From Corynebacterium appendicis CIP 107643 (GTDB lineage Bacteria; Actinomycetota; Actinomycetes; Mycobacteriales; Mycobacteriaceae), in contig NZ_CP046976.1 of assembly GCF_030408415.1 (NCBI RefSeq), positions 620,001-684,000 on the forward strand: 64,000 nt of DNA. Reading direction: 5' to 3'. A program made the translations under genes and the position numbers. The notes below the pieces were generated by a model. It was not told where the DNA came from. It worked only from the letters and a program-made list of their open reading frames with translations, and did not search any database. Below, piece after piece: positions 52,233 to 61,591 of this stretch; positions within the stretch are counted from its first letter, which is position 1; each line of letters opens with the position of its first letter.

Positions 52233-52538
52233 TTACCACGAGGACTTGCGGACGCCCGGCAGTTCACCGCGGTGGGCCATCTCGCGCATACGGACGCGGG
52301 ACAGGCCGAACTTGCGGAGGTAGCCGCGGGGGCGGCCGTCGTGCGAGTCGCGGTTACGGACGCGAGCCGGGGAGGCATCGCGCGGCTGACGGTTGAGCTC
52401 AAACTGAGCTTCGAGACGGTCCTCGTCGGACGTCTCCGGGTTACGGATGATCGCCTTGAGCTCCTGACGGCGCTCAGCGTAACGCTCGACGATTTCCTTG
52501 CGCTTCTCGTTCTTAGCGATCTTAGACTTCTTCGCCAT
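52233..52538 (-). CDS. rpsN: 30S ribosomal protein S14 (long, Cys-free type)
   Basis: 101 residues with [20 protein letters not shown] and the C-terminal [20 protein letters not shown]. It is the long S14 without the CxxC zinc ribbon. Second-last gene of the operon. Confidence 0.97.
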   Translation of the reverse strand: MAKKSKIAKNEKRKEIVERYAERRQELKAIIRNPETSDEDRLEAQFELNRQPRDASPARVRNRDSHDGRPRGYLRKFGLSRVRMREMAHRGELPGVRKSSW

Positions 52539-52540
52539 TC

Positions 52541-52705
52541 TTATCGCTCCTCGCGGAATTCAACGTGCTTGCGCGCAACCGGATCGTACTTCTTCAGCGT
52601 GATGCGGTCCGGGTTGTTGCGCTTGTTCTTACGGGTTACGTAGGTGTAGCCGGTGCCCGCGGTGCTCTTGAGCTTGATGATCGGGCGGATATCGTTACGT
52701 GCCAT
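52541..52705 (-). CDS. rpmG: 50S ribosomal protein L33
   Basis: 54 residues, from the ATG (complement at 52703-52705) to [42 protein letters not shown] and a terminal KHVEFREER. Cys-free form. 2 bp upstream of rpsN and 3 bp downstream of rpmB. Confidence 0.96.
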   Translation of the reverse strand: MARNDIRPIIKLKSTAGTGYTYVTRKNKRNNPDRITLKKYDPVARKHVEFREER

Positions 52706-52708
52706 GAG

Positions 52709-52945
52709 CTAGATCTTCTCCCCTCGGGCGCGGATCTGAGCAACGACGGACTCGATGCCGTCGCGATCGATGATCTTCAGACCCTTGGTGGAAACATTAA
52801 GCGTGATGGTACGGCCCTCGGAGGGCAGGTAGAAACGCCGCTTCTGCACGTTGGGGTTCCAACGGCGCGAATGGCGGCGGTGCGAGTGAGACACGGTCTT
52901 GCCGAAAGACGGCTTCTTTCCCGTGACCTGGCAATGTGCCGACAT
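52709..52945 (-). CDS. rpmB: 50S ribosomal protein L28
   Basis: 78 residues: [58 protein letters not shown]. One isolated Cys remains, so no zinc site. First gene of the operon; its promoter region (52946-53131) shows no clear Zur box. Confidence 0.97.
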   Translation of the reverse strand: MSAHCQVTGKKPSFGKTVSHSHRRHSRRWNPNVQKRRFYLPSEGRTITLNVSTKGLKIIDRDGIESVVAQIRARGEKI

Positions 52946-53131
52946 TGGTTACTTCTTTCTCCTAGCCGCTTGAGCCACGGAGACTATGAGGTGGACGCCG
53001 CGCTCGCTACTGGTTACCGGCCGGAAATGTGAGGATGGCCGTGATGCGCGAGGGCGTCGCAAGTCACCGGTTGACTAAGCGTAAACGTGTACTTCGACAA
53101 CAGCGAGAGTAAACACTACACGCGCAGGGTC

Positions 53132-54018
53132 TCATTTCATAATCGCTTGCACGCTTATCGACGATCCACTGGAGCAGCTCACGAGGCTGAGCCCGGCCAG
53201 CGGCACTGAGACTGCGAACGGCGCAAGAACGGCTCCCTTCGCAGCCACAGTTCTCCACGGGATCTCGATGCCGGAGAGGCGGAGCTGGTCATGCCACAGC
53301 AAGGTGGCGAGCGACGCCCACGGCGTGACGATCGCCCCGCAATTGACACCTATTAATAAGGCGAGAGTGTGCTGCGGGGTCGATGTCGCTGGCTCGAGGA
53401 GAAGGTAGGCCGGAATATTATTGAGGATATTCGCGGTCACTGCACCTAACGCGGCAAGGGTGGCGGGGCCCATTTCGAGGCTGAGACGGCCGCCGGCGAG
53501 AACGAGTACAGCGCCGACACTGAAAGAGAATGCCGCTGCGAGCAAGTGCGAGTTCCACGGGACAAGTGAGAGAGCCGCGCGGCAATCCGGTGAGAGAGCC
53601 GCGCGGCAATCCTCCCGGCCTCACGAAAGCAAGGAGAAGTGCCGCCGCTACCGTGCTGACCGCCCAGTACGGCAGTGGCGACACTAGCGCCGGCGGAAGC
53701 AGCGACAGCACGATGAGGGATTTCTTCAGGAGCGGGGAGGTGGGCGCAGTGCTCACCGAATCCCGCGACTCCGGTTCGGACGGGGCGAAACGGTAAACCG
53801 CTCAGGAAGCGGCGACCGCGACTGCGACCGCCGCTACAGCCGGTACGACCGCGGGCTGCCAGGTTGACCGTCACGGACATCCCCGCGACAAAAAGCAGCA
53901 CCGGCGCGAGCCGGAGCGCAGTGATTTTCACCTCTTCTGAAGCTGCCACGGCCAAGTAGAGAATGCTCGCCGCCAACACCAGGAGTAGGCCCATCCGCGA
54001 TTTCGGGAATGTATCCAT
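53132..54018 (-). pseudogene. ArsB/NhaD-type (SLC13-like) permease, decayed
   Basis: Coding similarity in three frames: an N-terminal part MDTFPKSRMGLLLVLAASIL up to FVAGMSVTVNLA (from 54018), a middle part SLIVLSLLPPALVSPLPYWA, and a C-terminal part MGPATLAALGAVTANILNNI followed by PAYLLLEP, the signature helix of arsenite/anion permeases. Two frameshifts and internal loss leave about 295 codons instead of about 400. A 24-bp tandem duplication sits at 53566-53612. Non-functional. Confidence 0.82.
53566..53612. repeat. 24-bp tandem duplication inside the dead permease
   Basis: A 23-nt string starting GTGAGAGAGCCGCGCGG occurs at 53566-53588 and again at 53590-53612, offset by 24 bp; it encodes GLPRGSLT twice on the minus strand. 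Confidence 0.85.
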
Positions 54019-54070
54019 CGCCTGTACTATGTATCAAGTTGTCTGATCAGGCGTATTCGCCCTGCTCGGA

Positions 54071-54086
54071 TGAAAGACCATTTTCG
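54071..54086 (+). promoter_or_regulatory. Weak Zur-box-like inverted repeat upstream of rpmE2
   Basis: TGAAAGACCATTTTCG resembles actinobacterial Zur sites (TGAAAATnATTTTCA) with two or three mismatches, about 75 bp before a Cys-free L31 gene of the type often under Zur control. Candidate only. Confidence 0.35.
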
Positions 54087-54160
54087 CACCCAACTCAGGC
54101 ACGATCCGGGAAGAGAGCCCGGAACCGACCTGAAGTATCAATCCTGAGGGAAACGAAGAG

Positions 54161-54433
54161 ATGAAAAAAGACATCCACCCCGATTACCACCCGGTGATCT
54201 TCCAGGACGCAGGCACTGGCCACCAGTTCCTGACCCGTTCTACCGTCACTTCCGACCGCACCGCCCAGTGGGAGGACGGCAATGAGTACCCGCTGATCGT
54301 CGTCGACGTCACCAGCGAGTCCCACCCGTTCTGGACCGGCGCACAGCGTGTCATGGACACCGCCGGCCGCGTTGAGAAGTTCAACCGCCGCTTCGGTGGC
54401 ATGGCCCGCCGCAAGAAGAAGTCCGCTAACTAA
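54161..54433 (+). CDS. rpmE2: 50S ribosomal protein L31 type B
   Basis: 90 residues: [71 protein letters not shown]. Type B (C-minus) L31, lacking the CxxC of the zinc form. Followed 27 bp later by rpmF. Confidence 0.96.
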   Translation: MKKDIHPDYHPVIFQDAGTGHQFLTRSTVTSDRTAQWEDGNEYPLIVVDVTSESHPFWTGAQRVMDTAGRVEKFNRRFGGMARRKKKSAN

Positions 54434-54460
54434 CGCGCCCGGTAAAGGAGGAAAGACACC

Positions 54461-54634
54461 ATGGCAACCCCGAAGTTCCGTAAGTCCCGTTCGAACACTC
54501 ACCACCGCCGTTCGCAGTGGAAGGCCGACAACGCCGCACTGCAGGAGGTCAAGATCGACGGTCAGACCGTGCGCATCCCGCGTCGCCTGATCAAGGCCGC
54601 CGAGCAGGGCCTGATCGACGTCGAGCAGTTCTAA
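54461..54634 (+). CDS. rpmF: 50S ribosomal protein L32 (Cys-free)
   Basis: 57 residues: [57 protein letters not shown]. The usual zinc-ribbon cysteines are absent. GGAGGAAAG precedes the ATG at 54461. A strong terminator follows. Confidence 0.95.
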   Translation: MATPKFRKSRSNTHHRRSQWKADNAALQEVKIDGQTVRIPRRLIKAAEQGLIDVEQF

Positions 54635-54646
54635 GCTCGGGCACGC

Positions 54647-54682
54647 AGCCGGTCACCACTTATGTGGTGGCCGGCTTTTCTT
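54647..54682 (+). terminator. Rho-independent terminator after rpmF
   Basis: GCCGGTCACCAC (54648-54659) pairs with GTGGTGGCCGGC (54664-54675) over a TTAT loop with one mismatch, followed by TTTTCTT. Separates rpmE2-rpmF from mprA. Confidence 0.92.
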
Positions 54683-54713
54683 ATGTGCAGTTGATCTTGA
54701 CATAATAGAGTGC

Positions 54714-55415
54714 ATGAAAATTTTGGTGGTCGACGATGAGCAGGCGGTCCGCGAGTCCCTGCGGCGGTCGCTGAAATTCAACGGTTATGACGTCATCTTG
54801 GCGGAAGACGGCATCCAAGCTTTGGACACGATCAAAGCAGAGCAACCAGATCTGACCATCTTGGACGTGATGATGCCGCGTCTCGACGGCCTCGGTGTGT
54901 GCCGCGAGCTCCGCTCCGCCGGGTACGACCGTCCGATCCTCATGCTCACCGCCCGCGACGGAGTCGCCGAGCGGGTCGCCGGCCTCGACGCTGGCGCGGA
55001 CGACTACCTGCCCAAACCCTTCGCTCTCGAGGAGCTGCTCGCTCGCGTCCGCTCGTTGCTCCGCCGCGCCCAGGCGGATTCGGCGGGTTCGCAGCAGCGC
55101 AGCACGAGCGCCGAGCTCACTTTTGCGGACCTGCATCTCAACGCGATCTCCCGCGATGTCTACCGCGGGGACCGGCACGTCTCCCTGACTCGCACCGAGT
55201 TCTCCCTGCTGGAACTCCTCATGCGCAACCCGCGTCGCGTCCTATCCCGCCAGACGATCCTCGAGGAAGTCTGGGGCTACGAGTTCCCGTCCTCCGGAAA
55301 TGCCCTCGAGGTCTACATCGGCTACCTGCGCCGGAAAACCGAGGCGGGCGGGGAATCCCGCCTGATCCACACCGTTCGCGGCGTGGGCTACGTGTTGCGG
55401 GAGACAGCCCCGTGA
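54714..55415 (+). CDS. mprA: Response regulator MprA-like
   Basis: 233 residues, OmpR class. Receiver domain: [18 protein letters not shown], phospho-acceptor Asp in [18 protein letters not shown] and KPF; winged-helix domain with [20 protein letters not shown] and [20 protein letters not shown]. Controls envelope and general stress genes, including pepD in mycobacteria. Its stop overlaps the kinase start by 4 bp. Confidence 0.92.
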   Translation: MKILVVDDEQAVRESLRRSLKFNGYDVILAEDGIQALDTIKAEQPDLTILDVMMPRLDGLGVCRELRSAGYDRPILMLTARDGVAERVAGLDAGADDYLPKPFALEELLARVRSLLRRAQADSAGSQQRSTSAELTFADLHLNAISRDVYRGDRHVSLTRTEFSLLELLMRNPRRVLSRQTILEEVWGYEFPSSGNALEVYIGYLRRKTEAGGESRLIHTVRGVGYVLRETAP

Positions 55416-56821
55416 TCCTCCGCCGCATCAGTGCGGACGGTGACACCGACTTGAGGCCGACGCGCCCGTCTCCCGTCCGCGGCAAAATCGCCGCTTTCGC
55501 CGGCGCGGGAGTGGCGGCAGCCGTGGGCACCACGGCGGTGATGTCGTATATTGCGGTGTTCGGGGCAATGGACGAACATGAGCTCAGTGCACTGAATTCC
55601 CGCACCATCGCATTGATGCGGCAGGTGGAAGACGATTCTGCGAGCGAGGAAGAACTGCATCGGATCGTCGATAAGTTCCGTTCTGATAATCCCGGCTACC
55701 GCGCGTCTGTCTCGTTGCGGGAGCACGATTTCTTTGTCGGGGACCCCGTGCCTGTCGACCGGATGGCGCGCGACGGTGGCGCGGCGAACTGGTCGCGGTT
55801 CGAAAATGGCGAAGAAATGGTGTCCGTGCTGCGTGACAATGACGGCACCACCGTGGCGGTGGCTCACAACCGCTCCGATTTCGCGCACCTGAAGGGCCGT
55901 CTCAAAGCGACGTTGGCGGGCATTGTCGGCCTGGGAACTCTGCTTGTGGCGCTGACCGGTAGCATCATCGCGCGGGGGACGTTGCGTCCCGTTGGCCGTT
56001 TGCGCCGCGCGATGGACAGGGTGTCCACGGAAGGCACGCTTGAACCGATCGAGGTGGCCGGCAGCGACGAGTACGCCAAGTTGACCGAATCGCTGAACTC
56101 GATGATGGAATCGCTCAATGAGTCCCGCATCCGCCAGGCCCAGTTGGTGGCCGACGCCGGCCACGAACTTCGCACCCCTTTGACATCGATGCGCACCAAT
56201 ATCGAGCTGTTGATCATGCTTCACCGCACCGGGCAGATGGCGCAGATGCCGCAGGAGGATCTCGATGAGCTCGAAGACGATGTCGAGGCCCAGATGCAGG
56301 AACTGTCGACGCTCATCGGCGACCTGGTGGACCTCGCCCGCGAGGACGACCTGCAGAAAGAATTCGAGCCCGTCCGCCTGGACTCCCTGCTCACCGAGGC
56401 CGTCACACGCGTGCAGCGCCGGCGCCCGGACGTGAACTTCCGCTACCGCGCCGACCCGTGGATCCTCGATGCCGACCGTGCAGCATTGTCGCGCGCGCCC
56501 GTGAACCTGCTCGACAACGCCGCGAAGTGGTCCCCGCCGGGCGGCGTTGTGCGTGTCTCGTTGCGGTCTGCGCAGCATAGCGCCGTGCTGATTATCGACG
56601 ACTCCGGCCCAGGCATTCCCCCGGAGGAGCGCGAAAAGGTCTTCGAGCGCTTCTACCGCGCACCTGAATCGCGGTCCATGCCCGGATCGGGCCTGGGACT
56701 GGCTATTGCAGGTCAAGTGCTCGAACGCCACGGCGCGAACATCGACATCGGGGACTCCGACGACGGTGGCGCCCGCATCCGCGTCGTGTTCCCCGGCTGG
56801 CCCGCTGAACGCTCACAGTGA
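55412..56821 (+). CDS. mprB: Sensor histidine kinase MprB-like
   Basis: 469 residues from a GTG at 55412 overlapping the mprA stop. Two membrane helices ([20 protein letters not shown] and [20 protein letters not shown]) flank an extracytoplasmic sensor; then HAMP, the phosphorylation motif [17 protein letters not shown] box [14 protein letters not shown] and G box [10 protein letters not shown]. Senses cell-envelope stress. The larger overlapping frame starting at 54899 is a shadow over mprA. Confidence 0.92.
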   Translation: MILRRISADGDTDLRPTRPSPVRGKIAAFAGAGVAAAVGTTAVMSYIAVFGAMDEHELSALNSRTIALMRQVEDDSASEEELHRIVDKFRSDNPGYRASVSLREHDFFVGDPVPVDRMARDGGAANWSRFENGEEMVSVLRDNDGTTVAVAHNRSDFAHLKGRLKATLAGIVGLGTLLVALTGSIIARGTLRPVGRLRRAMDRVSTEGTLEPIEVAGSDEYAKLTESLNSMMESLNESRIRQAQLVADAGHELRTPLTSMRTNIELLIMLHRTGQMAQMPQEDLDELEDDVEAQMQELSTLIGDLVDLAREDDLQKEFEPVRLDSLLTEAVTRVQRRRPDVNFRYRADPWILDADRAALSRAPVNLLDNAAKWSPPGGVVRVSLRSAQHSAVLIIDDSGPGIPPEEREKVFERFYRAPESRSMPGSGLGLAIAGQVLERHGANIDIGDSDDGGARIRVVFPGWPAERSQ

Positions 56822-56897
56822 CCGTTCAGCAACTACTACGATAAGGGCGGTTGAGAATAGAGAACTGGCACAGTGATGAAGAGGACAATGACCGACC

Positions 56898-58073
56898 ATG
56901 ACCAATCCTGGATACCCCACAAACCCCGGCTTCGCCCCGCAATACAATGAGCCGCTTCCCGTTCAGCAGCCAGCGCCGCAGAAGAAAGGGCCGGGAGCGG
57001 GCACCGTCGTCGCGATCTCGCTTATCACCAGCCTTGTCGCCGGTCTGGGCGGTGGCTTTATCGGTGCATCGCTCGCTGGGGACGACTCGTCGGTTGGCGC
57101 CAGCAACAACGACAATGCGCTGGAAGCGCCCGTGAAGAAGGAACGCACCCCGGCGCCGGACGGCTCCGTGGAGAAGGTCGCCGATTCGGTTCTCCCCGCG
57201 GTCGTGTCCATCGAAGTGGCGACGAGCAAGGGTGGGGCGGAAGGCTCGGGCTCCATCATCAGCGCCGACGGCAAGGTGCTCACGAACCACCACGTCGTCG
57301 CCGAGGCCGCGGGCGCGGGCGCGCAGATGCGCGTCACGCTCAACGACGGCACCAAATATCCCGCGAAATTCATCGCCTCCGACGTGAACACTGATATTGC
57401 CGTGATTCAGATTGAGGGTGTCAAGGATCTCCCCACGATCCAGTTCGGCGATTCGAACGATCTCGCTGTCGGTCAGTCGGTCGTGGCCATCGGTTCGCCG
57501 CTCGGCCTGTCGGCCACTGTGACCACAGGTATTGTCTCTGCTCTCAACCGGCCGGTGCGCGCGGCGCAGGGCGGGGGAGAGTCCTCCCTGATGGACGGCA
57601 TTCAGACGGACGCGGCGATCAACCCGGGCAACTCCGGCGGCCCGCTCGTGGACATGAATGGACACCTGATCGGTATGAACTCCGTCATCGCGTCCCTGTC
57701 CCAGGGGGATTCGGGCGAGGCAGGCTCGATCGGCCTTGGCTTCGCTATTCCGTCGAATTTCGCCCGCCGCGTCGCTGACCAACTCATCAACGAGGGGGAG
57801 GCTCGCCAGCCGATGATGGGCGTCGAGGTGGACATCCGCGCCCAGACGGGCGGTGCGCTCGTCAGCAACGTGCAGCCGGGCAGCCCGGCCGACAAGGGCG
57901 GACTGAAGGCCGGCGACATCGTCACCCGCATCAACGACCGCCCGATCGAATCCTCCGATGCACTAGTCGCGGCAACACGTTCCTTCGATTTCGGCGAGAC
58001 GGTCACGCTGGAAGTCCACTCCAAGGATTCCGAGGAATCCCGAACGGTAGAGGTGACTCTAAGTTCCGAGTAG
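56898..58073 (+). CDS. pepD: HtrA-family serine protease (PepD-like)
   Basis: 391 residues. Cytoplasmic Pro-rich N-terminus, one membrane helix GTVVAISLITSLVAGLGGGF, then a trypsin-like domain with the triad His (LTNHHVVAEA), Asp (VNTDIAVIQI) and Ser (NPGNSGGPLVDMNG), then a PDZ domain (VQPGSPADKGGLKAGDIVTR). Degrades misfolded envelope proteins and tunes MprAB signalling in mycobacteria. Follows mprAB by 76 bp. Confidence 0.95.
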   Translation: MTNPGYPTNPGFAPQYNEPLPVQQPAPQKKGPGAGTVVAISLITSLVAGLGGGFIGASLAGDDSSVGASNNDNALEAPVKKERTPAPDGSVEKVADSVLPAVVSIEVATSKGGAEGSGSIISADGKVLTNHHVVAEAAGAGAQMRVTLNDGTKYPAKFIASDVNTDIAVIQIEGVKDLPTIQFGDSNDLAVGQSVVAIGSPLGLSATVTTGIVSALNRPVRAAQGGGESSLMDGIQTDAAINPGNSGGPLVDMNGHLIGMNSVIASLSQGDSGEAGSIGLGFAIPSNFARRVADQLINEGEARQPMMGVEVDIRAQTGGALVSNVQPGSPADKGGLKAGDIVTRINDRPIESSDALVAATRSFDFGETVTLEVHSKDSEESRTVEVTLSSE

Positions 58074-58133
58074 ATTCCCTAAGTAGCAAAGAAAACTAGC
58101 TATTGACCGCATCAGCCCACGAGGAGCCGGACC

Positions 58134-58700
58134 ATGTCTAACAGTCTTGACGCGCTAGACCTTAAAGAACCCGACGAGGCTTTCTTGCTCGCAGCGGAAG
58201 CGGAAGTTGAGCTTCCGGCCCAGCCGTGTGCGCTCGCTGTTCTTATCAGCGACCACAAGCGGAACGGCGCGATCGACGAAGGCTCCGACCAGCTGGTCTT
58301 CGAGCTGCTGCAGGAGATGGGCTACAAGGTCGACGGCGTGGTCAGCGTGAAGTCGAAGAAGTCGGAGATCCGCAAGGTCATCGAGACTGCGGTGGTCGGC
58401 GGTGTCGACCTCGTGGTCACTATCGGCGGCACCGGTGTCGGTCCCCGCGACAAGGCTCCGGAGGCCACGCGCGCGGTTATCGACCAGCTCGTCCCCGGCG
58501 TCGGGCAGGCGGTGCGTGCGTCGGGCCAAGCCTGCGGCGCGGTCGACGCGTGCACGTCCCGTGGTATTTGCGGTGTTTCCGGTTCCACTGTCGTGGTCAA
58601 TTTGGCGCCTTCGCGCGCGGCGATCCGCGACGGCATGTCCACCATCGCCCCGCTCGTCGCCCACTTGATCAGCGAGCTGCGTAAGTACAGCGTGCAGTAA
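58134..58700 (+). CDS. moaB: Molybdenum cofactor biosynthesis protein MoaB/Mog
   Basis: 188 residues with a 25-residue N-terminal extension. MoaB/MogA fold: ALAVLISDHKRNGAIDEGSD, VDLVVTIGGTGVGPRDKAPEA, GICGVSGSTVVVNLAPSRAAIRDG. Adenylates molybdopterin or its paralogous function. Fourth in the mprA-mprB-pepD-moaB order seen in mycobacteria. Confidence 0.93.
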   Translation: MSNSLDALDLKEPDEAFLLAAEAEVELPAQPCALAVLISDHKRNGAIDEGSDQLVFELLQEMGYKVDGVVSVKSKKSEIRKVIETAVVGGVDLVVTIGGTGVGPRDKAPEATRAVIDQLVPGVGQAVRASGQACGAVDACTSRGICGVSGSTVVVNLAPSRAAIRDGMSTIAPLVAHLISELRKYSVQ

Positions 58701-58889
58701 ATGGGACCGCGCCCTAGGCGTCGGATAAAACGCATCGCCGACGTTGACTACGATAGAAAAGCGGACCGTCCGGTTACTGGACGGTCCGCTGGGGACGGCG
58801 AGCGGATCGTCGAATTAGACGACGCGGTCCCGGAGGGTGAAGGAGCCGCTAACTACGAAGAGGAGCGGCCGCCGCACCACGGAGGTTAG
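58701..58889 (+). CDS. Small hydrophilic protein, unknown
   Basis: 62 residues; ATG directly after the moaB TAA (TAAATG). Basic N-terminus (MGPRPRRRIKRIADVDYDRK), acidic middle and a His pair at the end. No family recognised; the coupled position and codon use argue for a real gene. Its stop overlaps mscL (4 bp, convergent). Confidence 0.6.
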   Translation: MGPRPRRRIKRIADVDYDRKADRPVTGRSAGDGERIVELDDAVPEGEGAANYEEERPPHHGG

Positions 58890-59299
58890 CCCTTGATCTG
58901 TGGGTTCTTGCCCTGTGCGAGCAGATCGCGGATCTCGGTGAGCAGCTCCTGCTCGGTCGGGTCCTCGGCCTCCGGGTCGATGCCCTTGCGGCGCTTCTGC
59001 TGCTCGTCCAGCTTGTTCATCGGGGCGACGATGAGGAAGTAGACGACAGCGGCGATCAGCAGGAAGTTGATGATGGCGGTGACGAGAGCGCCGAAGTCCA
59101 TGAAGGTGGCGTCGTTGCTCGGAATGATGTTGAAGCCGAGACCGGAGAAGTCGGCGCCGCCGACAGAGTTGATCAGCGGGTTGATGATGTTGTCGGAGAA
59201 GGCGGTCACGATGGCGGTGAACGCGGAGCCGATCACGACACCGACTGCGAGGTCGATGACGTTGCCGCGCATGATGAAATCTTTGAAGCCCTGGAACAT
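58886..59299 (-). CDS. mscL: Large-conductance mechanosensitive channel
   Basis: 137 residues. Homopentameric pressure-relief channel: N-terminal amphipathic helix, TM1 GNVIDLAVGVVIGSAFTAIV, periplasmic loop, TM2 IINFLLIAAVVYFLIVAPMN, and charged C-terminal bundle DEQQKRRKGIDPEAEDPTEQE. In corynebacteria MscL responds to hypo-osmotic shock. Confidence 0.96.
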   Translation of the reverse strand: MFQGFKDFIMRGNVIDLAVGVVIGSAFTAIVTAFSDNIINPLINSVGGADFSGLGFNIIPSNDATFMDFGALVTAIINFLLIAAVVYFLIVAPMNKLDEQQKRRKGIDPEAEDPTEQELLTEIRDLLAQGKNPQIKG

Positions 59300-59402
59300 G
59301 GGGGTGTCCCTCCTCGGGGAATTGAAAAAGTTTAGTGCCCGACAGAAGTTACTACAGTGATTTCGATTAGGCCATTATCAACTGTTCAAGTTCGCGGAGA
59401 TT

Positions 59403-60035
59403 TCAACCAGAATTCGCCAAGTTCACCACCACGGCGAGCGGCGATGCGAGCGACGCAGCCGCCACCGCCGAGGCGTCGTCGTGGGCTAACAGCAGCAGCA
59501 CGCCGGAGCTACCTTCCTCCTCCGTCGATCCTGCGGTGACAATGATGCCGGAGTCAGCCACAGTGCGCGGCCTGCCGTCCCCGGCGGTCACGACTGAGAC
59601 GCGGTCGCCGTGGTGGAGCATCGGAATGATGCCGGGATCGGCGAGCTTCACCGGCACCATTGTGAAATTCGAAGCATCATCGCCCACAAGGGCGCTCACG
59701 AGGTCGGGGCCGATCAGCCGCGTCGCCGTCACAATTTCACCCGCGGAGGCATGCGAAGCGACGATCTGGCCGGCGGCAGCGTCGACCGTGTCCACCGTCG
59801 AAGGCGGAACGAATTCTTCCGGCAGCGGACGGACCTGAAGATCGCCGGCCTCGACGACATCGCCCGGTGCCACATCGCGCGCGAAAACGACCACACCGGG
59901 ATCGGCGTCCGCCCTGCTCAGCAGAGCACTTACCGCAGCGCACGCGACCAAAAAGGCGGCAGCGCTTCTGCGCAGCACGACAGCCCGGCGGTAGCCGGGG
60001 GTCCGTAGAAAGTTCAGAGAATCAGTCAGGCCCAT
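59403..60035 (-). CDS. SAF-domain (CpaB/FlgA-like) membrane-anchored protein
   Basis: 210 residues. N-terminal helix AVVLRRSAAAFLVACAAVSALL, then the SAF-like domain GVVVFARDVAPGDVVEAGDL, AGEIVTATRLIGPDL and DRVSVVTAGDGRP. Similar to CpaB-type pilus assembly and to actinobacterial SAF proteins of unknown role. Directly follows (3 bp) the cyclo-ligase gene. Confidence 0.78.
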   Translation of the reverse strand: MGLTDSLNFLRTPGYRRAVVLRRSAAAFLVACAAVSALLSRADADPGVVVFARDVAPGDVVEAGDLQVRPLPEEFVPPSTVDTVDAAAGQIVASHASAGEIVTATRLIGPDLVSALVGDDASNFTMVPVKLADPGIIPMLHHGDRVSVVTAGDGRPRTVADSGIIVTAGSTEEEGSSGVLLLLAHDDASAVAAASLASPLAVVVNLANSG

Positions 60036-60038
60036 GCC

Positions 60039-60653
60039 TTATTGGACTGCCCGGCCACCCCGTCCGGTTCCCAGTTCCACGAAACCGGATTGCGTCACCG
60101 CCGCGTCGACGGGCCAGTCGTGCGGCTCGGACGGCAGCGAATCGTGCACCTCCCCGTCGTAGACGAGTGCGACGACAGGGCAGTCGACCCCGTCGAGGGC
60201 GCGGTCGTAATAGCCGGCGCCTTGTCCGAGCCGCACCCCCGAGCGATCAACACCGAGCGCGGGCACGAGCACAGCATCGAGTGAGAGCGCGCTTAACGAC
60301 GGCTCGCCCGGCCCCTCCGGCTCTTCGATCCCGAAATGGGCGCCCCGGCGCAACGACCCGTCATAGAGCCCCCACCGCAATCCGCCGTGCGCCGGCGTGA
60401 TCGGCAGCCACACTTCGTGCACCTCCGCCAGTGCCGGCAGCAGCTCTTTTCCGCCTGGCTCATTGGCCATCGGGGAATAAGCGGCGATGCGGCGGGCTGG
60501 GCCGAGCCATGTGAGGAGGTGGGAGACGAGGGTGGCGTCGATAAGCGAATGCTCCATTTTCGCGCGGCGGGAACGCGCCTCGGTGCGGATTGCGTCTTTT
60601 GCGGAGTGGCCTACACGGAACACGGGATCATTGTAGGTAAACTGCGCATTCAT
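60039..60653 (-). CDS. 5-formyltetrahydrofolate cyclo-ligase
   Basis: About 204 residues if started at ATG 60653; a later GTG (VFRVGHSAKD) is also plausible. Recycles 5-formyl-THF to methenyl-THF with ATP. Motifs: the basic AIRTEARSRRAKM, VSHLLTWLGPARRIAAYSPM, VPALGVDRSGVRLGQGAGYY and DRALD. The ATG overlaps that of galU head to head (CATG), so one of the two starts may be further inside. Confidence 0.87.
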   Translation of the reverse strand: MNAQFTYNDPVFRVGHSAKDAIRTEARSRRAKMEHSLIDATLVSHLLTWLGPARRIAAYSPMANEPGGKELLPALAEVHEVWLPITPAHGGLRWGLYDGSLRRGAHFGIEEPEGPGEPSLSALSLDAVLVPALGVDRSGVRLGQGAGYYDRALDGVDCPVVALVYDGEVHDSLPSEPHDWPVDAAVTQSGFVELGTGRGGRAVQ

Positions 60654-61572
60654 GCAGAATTCCGACCAGAGCCCGCACGCCGCCGTCAAGACCGTCGTCG
60701 TGCCGGCCGCTGGCATGGGGACGCGTTTCCTGCCGGCGACCAAGACTGTTCCGAAAGAGCTGCTGCCTGTGGTGGATACCCCGGGCATCGAGTTGATCGC
60801 GGAGGAGGCTGCCCAGTTGGGCGCACAGCGCCTGGCTGTGGTGACTGCGCCGGGTAAAGGCGAGGTCATGGAGCACTTCGGTCCGTTCGAGCAGCTTCGC
60901 GAGACCTTGCTCGGCCGCGGCAAAGAGGAACAGGCGAAGAAGGTCTCCCGTGCGGCGGAGATCATCACGGCCGAGGCTGTCGTGCAGGAAAGCCCGCTCG
61001 GCCTCGGTCACGCGGTGGGGTGCGCGGAGTCGATCCTCGACGACGACGAGGATGTCGTCGCCGTGATGCTTCCCGACGATCTGGTGCTGCCCACGGGCGT
61101 GATGGAGAAAATGGCGGACGTGCGCGCCGAGCTCGGCGGCTCTGTGCTGTGCGCGTTCGAGGTCAGTCCGGAAGAGGTCTTCAATTACGGTGTCTTCGAT
61201 GTCCGGGATGTCGACGGCCACGACGACGTCAAGCGTGTGGTCGGCATGGTGGAGAAGCCGGATCCGGCTGATGCGCCGTCGAATTTCGTGGCCACCGGAC
61301 GCTACTTGCTCGACCGGGAGATTTTCGACGCGCTGCGCCGGATCACCCCCGGCAAAGGCGGCGAGCTGCAGCTGACTGACGCGATCGAGCTGATGATCAG
61401 CGAGGGGCACCCGGTCCACGTCGTGGTGCACAACGGCAAGCGCCACGATCTGGGCAACCCTGCCGGCTATATTCCGGCCAACGTTGACTTCGGTCTCCGC
61501 CACGAGAAGTACGGCCCGGCGCTGTACAAGGCGATCAAGCAGATCATCGCCGATTACGAGGCGGAACTCTAG
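60652..61572 (+). CDS. galU: UTP-glucose-1-phosphate uridylyltransferase
   Basis: 306 residues. Makes UDP-glucose for glycan and trehalose synthesis. Nucleotidyltransferase motifs: VVPAAGMGTRFLPATKTVPKE, LGLGHAVGCAESIL, VEKPDPADAPSNF and GRYLLDREIFDALRRI. First gene of galU-glp-acetyltransferase-glpR. Confidence 0.96.
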   Translation: MQNSDQSPHAAVKTVVVPAAGMGTRFLPATKTVPKELLPVVDTPGIELIAEEAAQLGAQRLAVVTAPGKGEVMEHFGPFEQLRETLLGRGKEEQAKKVSRAAEIITAEAVVQESPLGLGHAVGCAESILDDDEDVVAVMLPDDLVLPTGVMEKMADVRAELGGSVLCAFEVSPEEVFNYGVFDVRDVDGHDDVKRVVGMVEKPDPADAPSNFVATGRYLLDREIFDALRRITPGKGGELQLTDAIELMISEGHPVHVVVHNGKRHDLGNPAGYIPANVDFGLRHEKYGPALYKAIKQIIADYEAEL

Positions 61573-61591
61573 GACTTTCCAGGAGGGGACC

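Noticed and set aside
54899..55411. Upstream extension of mprB overlapping mprA
   Set aside because: The kinase reading frame stays open by chance within mprA; the GTG at 55412 overlapping the mprA stop is the sensible start.
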